From Acidobacteriota bacterium (GTDB lineage: Bacteria > Acidobacteriota > Terriglobia > Terriglobales > Acidobacteriaceae), in contig QIAR01000255.1 in NCBI GenBank assembly GCA_003225595.1, forward strand, positions 13,091 through 18,877: a stretch of DNA of 5,787 nucleotides, in the 5' to 3' direction. Positions within the stretch are counted from its first letter, which is position 1. Each line of letters starts with the position of its first letter. Below are positions 1 to 5,787 of the stretch, in pieces. The notes beneath the pieces were generated by a model, which searched no databases, had not been told where the DNA came from, and was given only the letters and a program-made list of their open reading frames with translations. The translations under genes and the position numbers were made by a program.

Positions 1-1469
1 CCTCCCTTACCTTTATAGACATCCTTAATCCATGCTCGGGGAGCCTCGATGGAGACATCCTGAATCTCGATGGGAAACTTCGACCCGTTATGAAACTTCG
101 GGATTACGGTGAACTTTTGTCCAGGTGAAACGACCGTCAGCGCCTCTTGTTCCCGTGGAATGCTCGAGCCCGGGCCCATGGGCGGCGCGACCTCAGCACT
201 TAACGAAGTATTGAGCGCCAGGTTTACTGCCGCTTCACACTGCTGTTGCTTGTCGCGAAGATGAGTCAGCAGCTCCAATCTATCCGCCTCACTGAGGTTG
301 CTGTGTTCCAATCGGTCGGTTAAGTCATCAAGCAATCGCAGCACTACTATGAGTGCTGTGGCCGCACGACTCCGATCTTTTTCACTACCGTCTGTGGCCT
401 GATCAACTTTCTTGGCAATGTCCACCAACGCGGGCCGCAAAAAAGGAATCTTCGCTTCCTCCGCTCCCAGCCGTGAAGCCAAGCCCGGCAACGACGTATC
501 GATCCCATCGAAGAACCCATGCTCGTGCCCATCTTTATCAGTTGCTGGCGGCAGCAGCGAATCCACCAGCTTGTAGTAAGTGAAGCGATCGCCCGGTTCC
601 ACTGACCAGCCACCCGCGCCCTGCGAAAGCTGGTGCTTTAGACCCTGCATAGCGAACTGCACGTAAGACATGCCTAGCGCCGGGCTCACTTCTCCCGTAT
701 TCAGCTTGACAGTGTAGTTTTCAGCTGGACACGTACTCGCCCCAAACCCGCAGACGTTACCTACATACAGCTTCTTCGCCTGCCATGGTTGCAGTCCTTC
801 CGCGATTTGCTCTGGAAAGCGCTTCGGATCAGCCGCCGCGCGAAACGCCTCTTTCGTAAGCATGGCCGACGCCTGATGATGGCCGTGCCCATCTCGATCC
901 GTACCCGAAAAGCGCGCCACCAGAACATCCGGACGAAAGGTTCGAATCACCCGCACCATATCTCCCAGTGCGATATCGTGACCTTTCCATTTCTGAAACG
1001 TCTCTTCCGGATTCTTGGAGTAGCCAAAATCCGCCACCCGCGTGAAGCGTTGCTCGACGCCGTAGTAGCGGTCCGACGCCAGCAGCTCCAGCGTACGCAA
1101 AACCCCTAGCACATCGAATAGGTTGCTGCCTAATTTGTTCTGCCCGCCTTCACCGCGGGTCAGGGTTAACAGAAGCGTAGCGACCCCGTGGCCTCGCGAT
1201 TCGAGTGTCAACATGCCGCCATCCTCGTCATCCGGATGCGCAGTGGTTTGCATCAAGCGTGCGGTCGTACTGAGGCGAAGCAACATTTGCTTCAGCCCAG
1301 CGACCCCAGAATCCTGCGGAAGAGGATCTACAGGACTGACTTTGTCTCCGGCCGTGTGAGCCGTTCCGGTTACGAGCAAGAATCCGACAAGGAAGACGGC
1401 CGCTAGGGCTCGCGACACGCAAAGGCGCAAACCCCGCTGGAGAATGCCCCTCGGTTGAGAATCTTTCAT
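1..1469 (-). CDS. Exported PIG-L/LmbE-family zinc deacetylase, N-terminal part (runs off left edge)
   Basis: The reading frame is open from the ATG at 1469 to the window edge: 489 full codons with no stop, so the 3' end is missing. Residues 1-40 look like a signal peptide or anchor: a basic start (R7, R12, R15, R20), a hydrophobic core at about 21-34, and a plausible cleavage site after the AHTA ending at residue 40. The PIG-L fold follows. AHPDDE is at 77-82, TRGEGGQNKLG at 104-114 and DRDGHGHH at 191-198. By comparison with MshB, the zinc ligands would be H78, D81 and H198, with D80 as base and H195 as catalytic histidine. The family removes N-acetyl groups from sugars or similar amides; the substrate here is unknown. 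From about residue 440 the sequence turns beta-rich (SPGQKF, FHNGSKFPIEI), like the start of a NEW3-type beta-sandwich, as in long acidobacterial relatives; this part is inference. No clear Shine-Dalgarno sequence precedes the ATG, but the signal peptide supports this start. Confidence 0.9.
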   Translation of the reverse strand, partial: MKDSQPRGILQRGLRLCVSRALAAVFLVGFLLVTGTAHTAGDKVSPVDPLPQDSGVAGLKQMLLRLSTTARLMQTTAHPDDEDGGMLTLESRGHGVATLLLTLTRGEGGQNKLGSNLFDVLGVLRTLELLASDRYYGVEQRFTRVADFGYSKNPEETFQKWKGHDIALGDMVRVIRTFRPDVLVARFSGTDRDGHGHHQASAMLTKEAFRAAADPKRFPEQIAEGLQPWQAKKLYVGNVCGFGASTCPAENYTVKLNTGEVSPALGMSYVQFAMQGLKHQLSQGAGGWSVEPGDRFTYYKLVDSLLPPATDKDGHEHGFFDGIDTSLPGLASRLGAEEAKIPFLRPALVDIAKKVDQATDGSEKDRSRAATALIVVLRLLDDLTDRLEHSNLSEADRLELLTHLRDKQQQCEAAVNLALNTSLSAEVAPPMGPGSSIPREQEALTVVSPGQKFTVIPKFHNGSKFPIEIQDVSIEAPRAWIKDVYKGKG

Positions 1470-1590
1470 GCCAGGTGGGATGATTTTCTTCGCAATAGGA
1501 AGCAAAGTGTTTCCTGGTCGTGAGGTCTTCTGTTGGACTGTTTTACCGACGAACCGTTAGCACAACTTCGGTATTGGCAAGCCGCGGGCC

Positions 1591-4005
1591 TCAATGATTA
1601 CGGGAGGCTATGAACTTCCGCTGGCACTCATTGGCCGCGGTAAGCAACTGATCGTATTCCGTGCTGCCACGCAGCTTCGACAACAGGGGATCCATCTGCA
1701 ACGCGGTGGTGGCGCAATAATTCTGCTCCACCGCGCGGCGCAAGAATTTCAACGCGGCCTCGCGCTTTCCACAGTAAGCGAGAATCGTGCCTTGATAATA
1801 CTTCAGCTCGGGGTCGCGCTCGGGTAGCAGATTGCTTTCTGCCACCCCGGCAAGTTTGTCGACTTCAGCCGCAGGCCGGTTTTCCAGGCAGGCTCGCAGG
1901 AACTCACGCATCCATGGGGGATTGTCGGTCATGCGCTGCAGGGCTTGACGGGCGTCGTCGACCCTACCCGCCCGCAATAGCACGGATACCGTCACCGCGT
2001 TTGACAATTCGGAGTTCGGATCCAAACGCAGGTATTCAAGCGCGCGCTCACTTTTCCCAGCTTCCATAAATGCGAATGCGCAAGAGCGGAAGATGTAATT
2101 GCCAGGATCGATGCCGATAGCGATATCGCACTCGCGCTGTGCTTCTTCCAGCATGCCTACATACCGGAGCACAAACGCAAGAGAAAAATGAGCCATCGAA
2201 TTTTCCGGGCGGCGCCGGACCAGGTCTTCTGCGTCTTTGTATGCCTTAGTCAGTTGCCCGTGCTCTACGTGATTCTGTAGCAGATATGCCGCGGCGGGAA
2301 CGCGGCTCGGCTCCAGCGACAACACGCGTTCGTAGGCGGCATCGGATTTCTGATAGGCTTCCTCCCCTCCGCCGGCATAAATGGCGTCGAAGTAGTATCG
2401 CAGCCCTAATGCCTCCCAAGCCGGGGCGTAGGTCGGGTCGAGAGCCACGGCTCTTTCTAACATGGCAATGGCGTCTTTGTTTGGACCGGGGTCGTGAGAC
2501 ACTGCCACACTGCGCAGATAGAGGTCATAAGCTTGCTGATTGACCGGGTACGTGCTCGTATCCATTGACCCGCCGGCAGCCCCCAGCGCCGGAAGTAAGC
2601 CCTCTCGAACCTTTGTTGCCAGGTCTGCTTGTAGCCCAATCAGATCGTTTGCAGCCGAAGTGACCGTTGTCTGCCACAGCAGCCTGTTGTCTTTCACTTC
2701 GATTGCTTCTGCTGTGACAATGAGCTTGTCGCCCTCACGAATGAAATGCCCCGTCAGTACATTCGCCACATGTAACTGCCGTCCGGCCTTCTGGGGATCA
2801 ACATCCGGTCCAACATATTTCTGGGTAGTAGTTGACGGGCGAATTTCCAGAAAGCGGGTGTAGGTGAGGGCATTCGCGATCTCGTCCGCCAGGGCGAACC
2901 GTAGATAGTCGTTGGCCGCATCGTTATTCATGTTTTGTAGCGGGAGAACTGCAATCGTGTTCCGGCTCGTGACGGCCGCGCTTCCCCCAGCCCGGTGTTT
3001 CACCCACCATGTGCCTACGGCAGCAAGCACCACGATCAGCACTCCCGTTACGCCCAGCAGCAGATAGGTCTGAAGCCTGCTCCAACGCTGGAAAGTATGC
3101 GCGACTACGTGCAGTTTCGATGCTTCTTGCGCACCGGTCTTCACCAATCCAGACTCTGTTTCTTTCCTCAGCCTTTGTAGATCGGACCTTATCTCACCGG
3201 CACTTTGATAACGCTTATTCCGGTCCTTCTCCATCGCCTTGCCGATGATGCCTTCAAGCTGCGTCGGTATGTTGGAATTGATAGCCGTGGGCGCCGGCGG
3301 TTTCCGGTGCAGCACGGCATCCAGAGTGGTCACAACATTCGTGCCCGTGAACGGCTTCTTCCCGGTAGCCATCTCGTACAACACGACACCGAAAGAAAAA
3401 ATATCGCTGCGTGGATCCAGCCCTTCGCTGCGCGCCTGCTCGGGCGACATGTATACGGCGGTGCCGGGAATCACTCCCACAGCGGTCAAAGAATCTTCAA
3501 TCGGTGTATCGGTTTCGGTGGCAAGCTGCTTGTCCCGCGCCAGCTTCGCCAATCCGAAGTCCAGGACTTTGGCCTGCCCGTGTTTCGTCAGAAAAATGTT
3601 GGCTGGTTTTATGTCGCGATGAACGATGCCCTTCGCGTGGGACGCCGTCAGAGCGTCGGCTGTCTGTACCGCGATCTCGAGGATTTGATCCAGATCCATG
3701 GGCTTGCCCCGGATGCGCTCCTTCAGGCTCTCACCCTCGAGCTTTTCCATCACGATAAAGGGATGGCCATTATTGTCCTGAACATCGTGGATCGTGCAGA
3801 TGTTGGGATGATTCAGCTGCGATGCAGCTCGCGCCTCGCGCTCGAAACGGTCGAGCGACTTGCGATCTCCAAGGAGATTTTCGGGAATGAACTTCAGCGC
3901 GACGTGGCGGCCCAGGCGGACGTCCTCGGCCTCATACACGACTCCCATGCCACCGCCACCGAGTTTTCCCAAAATGCGGTAGTGGGAGATCGTCTGACCA
4001 ATCAT
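1591..4005 (-). CDS. Membrane-anchored Ser/Thr protein kinase (PknB type) with TolB/FlgO-like and TPR sensor region
   Basis: This complete 804-residue protein should phosphorylate Ser/Thr on cytoplasmic targets in response to something sensed outside the membrane. The kinase domain spans about 9-280 and has all the catalytic residues: glycine loop GKLGGGGMGVVY at 13-24, K38, helix-C E57, HRD at 129-131 with K133 and N136, DFG at 149-151, SPE at 187-189, D201 and R265. It is an RD kinase with a long activation segment rich in Thr (T163, T165, T167, T174, T182), so autophosphorylation is likely. A basic juxtamembrane stretch leads to one transmembrane helix at about 313-335. Residues 350-470 (IAVLPLQNMN, then ALADEIANAL) resemble the TolB N-terminal/FlgO-like segment found in front of TPRs in many bacterial regulators. 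TPR-like helix pairs run from about 488 to 765. The start is supported by AGGAG 11 nt upstream. Kinase identity is certain; its targets and ligand cannot be read from the sequence. Confidence 0.96.
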   Translation of the reverse strand: MIGQTISHYRILGKLGGGGMGVVYEAEDVRLGRHVALKFIPENLLGDRKSLDRFEREARAASQLNHPNICTIHDVQDNNGHPFIVMEKLEGESLKERIRGKPMDLDQILEIAVQTADALTASHAKGIVHRDIKPANIFLTKHGQAKVLDFGLAKLARDKQLATETDTPIEDSLTAVGVIPGTAVYMSPEQARSEGLDPRSDIFSFGVVLYEMATGKKPFTGTNVVTTLDAVLHRKPPAPTAINSNIPTQLEGIIGKAMEKDRNKRYQSAGEIRSDLQRLRKETESGLVKTGAQEASKLHVVAHTFQRWSRLQTYLLLGVTGVLIVVLAAVGTWWVKHRAGGSAAVTSRNTIAVLPLQNMNNDAANDYLRFALADEIANALTYTRFLEIRPSTTTQKYVGPDVDPQKAGRQLHVANVLTGHFIREGDKLIVTAEAIEVKDNRLLWQTTVTSAANDLIGLQADLATKVREGLLPALGAAGGSMDTSTYPVNQQAYDLYLRSVAVSHDPGPNKDAIAMLERAVALDPTYAPAWEALGLRYYFDAIYAGGGEEAYQKSDAAYERVLSLEPSRVPAAAYLLQNHVEHGQLTKAYKDAEDLVRRRPENSMAHFSLAFVLRYVGMLEEAQRECDIAIGIDPGNYIFRSCAFAFMEAGKSERALEYLRLDPNSELSNAVTVSVLLRAGRVDDARQALQRMTDNPPWMREFLRACLENRPAAEVDKLAGVAESNLLPERDPELKYYQGTILAYCGKREAALKFLRRAVEQNYCATTALQMDPLLSKLRGSTEYDQLLTAANECQRKFIASRNH

Positions 4006-4016
4006 GGGCAGGCTTG

Positions 4017-4021
4017 CTCCT
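4017..4021 (-). promoter_or_regulatory. Shine-Dalgarno site of the kinase gene
   Basis: On the minus strand AGGAG lies 11 nt before the ATG at 4005. It is slightly far but within the usual range, and it supports that ATG. It is the only good ribosome-binding match among the three starts visible in this window. Confidence 0.55.
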
Positions 4022-4077
4022 ATCGGCGGTAATGTTAGGCCCCATCTTCGGCCCGGTCAACCGGTAACCCTGTGCAG

Positions 4078-4099
4078 GGACGGACGCCCTCGCCCGTCC
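4078..4099. repeat. GC-rich intergenic hairpin, copy 1
   Basis: A 9-bp stem (4078-4086 with 4091-4099) closes a CCCT loop at 4087-4090. There is one A-C mismatch, at 4084/4093. It sits in the 117-bp gap between the ATP-grasp-like gene and the kinase gene, 24 nt after the stop codon of the former. It shares the core CGCCCTCGCCCG, the loop and an upstream TGTG with the hairpin at 5324-5343. There is no T-tract on either side, so it is not a standard intrinsic terminator. It is best read as a small dispersed palindromic repeat. Confidence 0.65.
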
Positions 4100-4122
4100 A
4101 GCATATCCATATTGGACACGAT

Positions 4123-5313
4123 TCAGTGGTCCAAGTACAGCCCCGCTGACGATCCTACCCACTCCATGTCGCGGTTGTGGTCCACGCCCATCATCAGGCC
4201 GCGTCCCATGCGCAGGATGGTCAACACCGGCAGAAGCTCGTCCAGCCAGATGTACATGACACGAACTTCCACCTTGGTTCTGCCAAATGGAGTGTCGATC
4301 ATTGGCTCAAAATGCAACCTTTCCTGAAGGATATATTGCGACCGCTTATCCGCTGGAGCCGCAGCGATGTCGTATTTGCTGGGCGCGATGATGACCCCCG
4401 TCCCAGCGAATGAGTACAGCGGTTTCAGGGCATAGTTTTCGAGGTCGGGTGGGATCGGATCGAGCTTATCCAGGAACCAGGTTTTGGGCACGGACTCGTG
4501 TTGGAGGTAGGGAATGGAATACTTGCTGATCCGAAAATACCAGTTCGGATGTCCCGCCCACTCCAGGTCGAGATCGTCACGAAGATCAATTCCCAGCTTG
4601 ACCCCCTTGCGTTCCAGTTCATCCACAATGGCGCGGTTGTAAATGCGCCGGATCGGCACACGCTTTCCGCCGTTTTCATAAAAGAGGCGGTTGCCTGCTT
4701 TCTTGACCTTTGTGATGCAAACGGTTCGTATTCCGAGCATCTTCTGTGTGAGCAGAAAGTCCGGCAGTGTCTTCTGATGCAGCGGATCAATATCCATTAG
4801 GATGACATTCTCAGGATCGTGATCCCCAACGATCGCGCGCCGCAGGAGCTTGAGGTAGGACGCCTCGTCCAATCCGCTGAGCAAGTATTTCAGCCGGCCG
4901 TCCAGACCGAAGACGTCGATGTAAGTCTGCGCCAAAGCGGTCTGATAAGCATAGAGAGAAGGGAAGGCCTGTAACTCCACCAGTTTCGGTTGCAGTTCCC
5001 CCTCGTTACCGCGCACCAGCCCGAAATCAACCTGCACAAACATTGGATGCGGAGCCTCGCGCGGCACGTTGAACTCCGGCGGGATCGACTCATTGGAGAT
5101 AGAGCGGTACTCGCGGTTCTCGACTAACTGATGGACTATTTCCTTGCCATAGTCTGACATCTGGTCGACCAGCGACTTCGGAAGAAAGCAAGGGGTTTCC
5201 GACAGTCGGAACTTGATAGGAGTGCCACAGCGTTCTTCCATGCGCTTGAGGAGCGACTGATATTTGTCCGGCGTGTAATTCTCGTTGAACTGCCTGCGCA
5301 AGGAAGGAATCAT
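4123..5313 (-). CDS. Putative ATP-grasp-fold ligase of unknown substrate
   Basis: This complete 396-residue protein is probably cytoplasmic, with no signal peptide or membrane helix. I do not recognise a named family. The C-terminal part reads like the ATP-binding region of circularly permuted ATP-grasp enzymes. ALKPLYSFAGTGVII at 296-309 has a likely nucleotide-binding K297 and a glycine turn. ILQERL at 328-333 has a candidate hinge E331. VEVRVMY at 348-354 follows, with E349 and R351. GVDHNRD at 376-382 has a possible metal-binding N380. The N-terminal half carries a conserved-looking stretch (QVDFGLVRGNEG at 94-105, KLVELQAFPS at 110-119) that may form the acceptor site. ATP-grasp enzymes join a carboxylate to an amine or thiol through an acyl phosphate, so peptide-like or amide bond formation is a reasonable guess only. 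The ATG at 5313 is the most upstream possible start, because the frame reaches a stop before any other start codon. It has no nearby Shine-Dalgarno sequence and is preceded by a strong hairpin. Confidence 0.8.
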   Translation of the reverse strand: MIPSLRRQFNENYTPDKYQSLLKRMEERCGTPIKFRLSETPCFLPKSLVDQMSDYGKEIVHQLVENREYRSISNESIPPEFNVPREAPHPMFVQVDFGLVRGNEGELQPKLVELQAFPSLYAYQTALAQTYIDVFGLDGRLKYLLSGLDEASYLKLLRRAIVGDHDPENVILMDIDPLHQKTLPDFLLTQKMLGIRTVCITKVKKAGNRLFYENGGKRVPIRRIYNRAIVDELERKGVKLGIDLRDDLDLEWAGHPNWYFRISKYSIPYLQHESVPKTWFLDKLDPIPPDLENYALKPLYSFAGTGVIIAPSKYDIAAAPADKRSQYILQERLHFEPMIDTPFGRTKVEVRVMYIWLDELLPVLTILRMGRGLMMGVDHNRDMEWVGSSAGLYLDH

Positions 5314-5323
5314 GACTGTGAGG

Positions 5324-5343
5324 CGCGGGCGCCCTCGCCCGCG
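5324..5343. repeat. GC-rich intergenic hairpin, copy 2, next to a start codon
   Basis: A perfect 8-bp all-GC stem (5324-5331 with 5336-5343) closes a CCCT loop at 5332-5335. It ends 10 nt before the ATG at 5313, exactly where a ribosome-binding site would be expected. It matches the hairpin at 4078-4099 in orientation, loop, core, and a TGTG placed three bases before the stem (5317-5320). It could hinder ribosome access or simply be an inserted repeat; the sequence alone does not decide. Confidence 0.7.
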
Positions 5344-5394
5344 GATTGATCTACTTCCTCTTACACCTTCAACATTTCATCTCATCTTAACTTT

Positions 5395-5454
5395 GTCATC
5401 CTGAGCAACTGGGATCGTTCGCTTACCAACGATCCCAGGAGTCGAAGGATCCCT
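5395..5454. repeat. Repeat-like element with TCATCCTGAGC and GTCGAAGGATCC arms and a perfect 11-bp hairpin
   Basis: The left arm GTCATCCTGAGC (5395-5406) and right arm GTCGAAGGATCC (5441-5452) pair through ATCCT/AGGAT (5398-5402 with 5446-5450). Between them is a perfect 11-bp inverted repeat (5409-5419 with 5428-5438) around an 8-nt loop. From memory, arms of this kind (TCATCCTGAGC then GAAGGATC) recur between genes in many Acidobacteriota and other soil bacteria, so this is probably a dispersed intergenic repeat. It starts 45 nt past the stop of the M29 gene and could help end its transcript. However, the stem is followed by TTGCTCAGG on the minus strand, not by a T-run. Confidence 0.65.
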
Positions 5455-5499
5455 ATTCCCATCACAAAATTCGGCATTCACAAACAGGAAATCGCCTAC

Positions 5500-5787
5500 C
5501 TACGCCTCCAGCAAAAACTGTCCACTTTGCATGATCTGCTCGCCATCCACCCAGATATCAAAGTTCCTTCCAACCACATCGATATGCGTGGAGGAATACC
5601 ACTCAGCGCCGGTGTGCATGCCATACGGATTGCCGAAGGCGATGTGTGCTCCCGGGTACTTTTCATCCTGGAGAATCTGTCCGATCACATCCTTCAACTC
5701 GATATTAGTGCCAATGGCGAACTCGCCCACAACATCGCTGTTCTCATCCGTGTGGGTGCATCGCCAGAAGTCGGCCTCCAGTTCACG
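5500..5787 (-). CDS. M29-type metallo-aminopeptidase, C-terminal part (runs off right edge)
   Basis: The frame is open from the window edge to a TAG at 5500-5502, giving the last 95 residues. The GTG at 5730 is an internal valine, not the start, because coding continues upstream to 5787. Residue numbers here count from the edge. GEFAIGTN is at 21-28, DEKYPGAHIAFG at 41-52, STHIDVV at 66-72, and the tail VDGEQIMQSGQF at 80-91. This order matches the C-terminal domain of M29 aminopeptidases (AmpS/AmpT/PepS group). On that basis E22, H48, H68 and D70 are the likely metal ligands, and Y55 or Y64 may match the conserved active-site tyrosine. The family removes N-terminal amino acids from peptides using two metal ions, normally in the cytoplasm. 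Family membership rests on motifs only; the N-terminal domain and one expected metal-binding glutamate lie outside the window. The gene is 186 bp upstream of the ATP-grasp-like gene on the same strand. Confidence 0.82.
   Translation of the reverse strand, partial: RELEADFWRCTHTDENSDVVGEFAIGTNIELKDVIGQILQDEKYPGAHIAFGNPYGMHTGAEWYSSTHIDVVGRNFDIWVDGEQIMQSGQFLLEA

Noticed and set aside
789..1109. 106-codon plus-strand frame opposite the PIG-L gene, with similar shorter ones at 353-583 and 1123-1406
   Set aside because: They overlap the conserved AHPDDE and DRDGHGHH coding region on the other strand, have Arg-rich composition and show no homology signal.
1470..1590. Possible promoter for the PIG-L gene (TTGTGC with TAAAAC on the minus strand)
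   Set aside because: The spacing is only 14 nt and both boxes are poor matches; pairs this weak occur by chance in 120 bp.
3205..4032. 275-codon plus-strand open frame opposite the kinase domain
   Set aside because: It lies wholly antisense to the conserved kinase catalytic region, has low-complexity Arg/His/Gln-rich composition and no recognisable motif. Long mirror frames are common opposite GC-rich genes.
4038..4065. Short palindromes GGCC...GGCC and CCGGTCAACCGG before the kinase gene
   Set aside because: Four- to five-base GC palindromes with tiny or loose loops are expected by chance at this base composition, and no second copy was seen in the window.
4112..4134. 6-bp inverted repeat TTGGAC/GTCCAA around the ATP-grasp-like stop codon, considered as a terminator
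   Set aside because: The stem is short and AT-containing with an 11-nt loop and no T-run follows on the minus strand, so it does not meet the pattern of an intrinsic terminator.
4425..4790. 121-codon minus-strand frame inside the ATP-grasp-like gene
   Set aside because: It is a frame-shifted reading of the same strand, rich in Arg, Ser and Cys, and fully contained in the well-supported gene.

Overview
The window looks like a stretch of an Acidobacteriota chromosome, most likely a soil Terriglobia/Koribacter-type organism. This is inferred from family recognition, not from a database search. The main pointers are a PknB-type kinase with the N-terminal wording and the kinase/TPR layout that are very common in that phylum, a secreted PIG-L deacetylase with a C-terminal extension, moderately high GC, and small GC-rich hairpin repeats between genes.

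All four recognisable genes lie on the minus strand, so transcription runs from right to left. In transcription order they are: (1) the C-terminal 95 codons of an M29-type metallo-aminopeptidase (5500-5787, cut by the right edge); (2) a complete 396-residue protein of unknown substrate whose C-terminal half looks like an ATP-grasp ligase (4123-5313); (3) a complete 804-residue membrane-anchored Ser/Thr protein kinase with an extracytoplasmic TolB/FlgO-like segment and TPRs (1591-4005); (4) the N-terminal 489 codons of an exported zinc-dependent PIG-L/LmbE-type deacetylase (1-1469, cut by the left edge). There is no convincing plus-strand gene; the long plus-strand open frames are mirror images of these genes.

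The gaps are 186 bp (5314-5499), 117 bp (4006-4122) and 121 bp (1470-1590). No stretch over 300 bp lacks a gene. The first two gaps carry related GC-rich hairpins with the same CCCT loop. The 186-bp gap also holds a second, unrelated repeat-like element with a perfect 11-bp stem. The 121-bp gap shows no convincing promoter, terminator or repeat. The gaps are wide enough that each gene may have its own promoter, so an operon is possible but not shown.

No shared pathway is evident. The aminopeptidase and the ATP-grasp-like protein could both act on peptides or amino acids, but that rests on adjacency alone. I see no CRISPR array, insertion sequence, tRNA, rRNA or phage gene. The parts most worth a second look are the unassigned ATP-grasp-like protein, the hairpin set directly against its start codon, and the two kinds of intergenic repeat.
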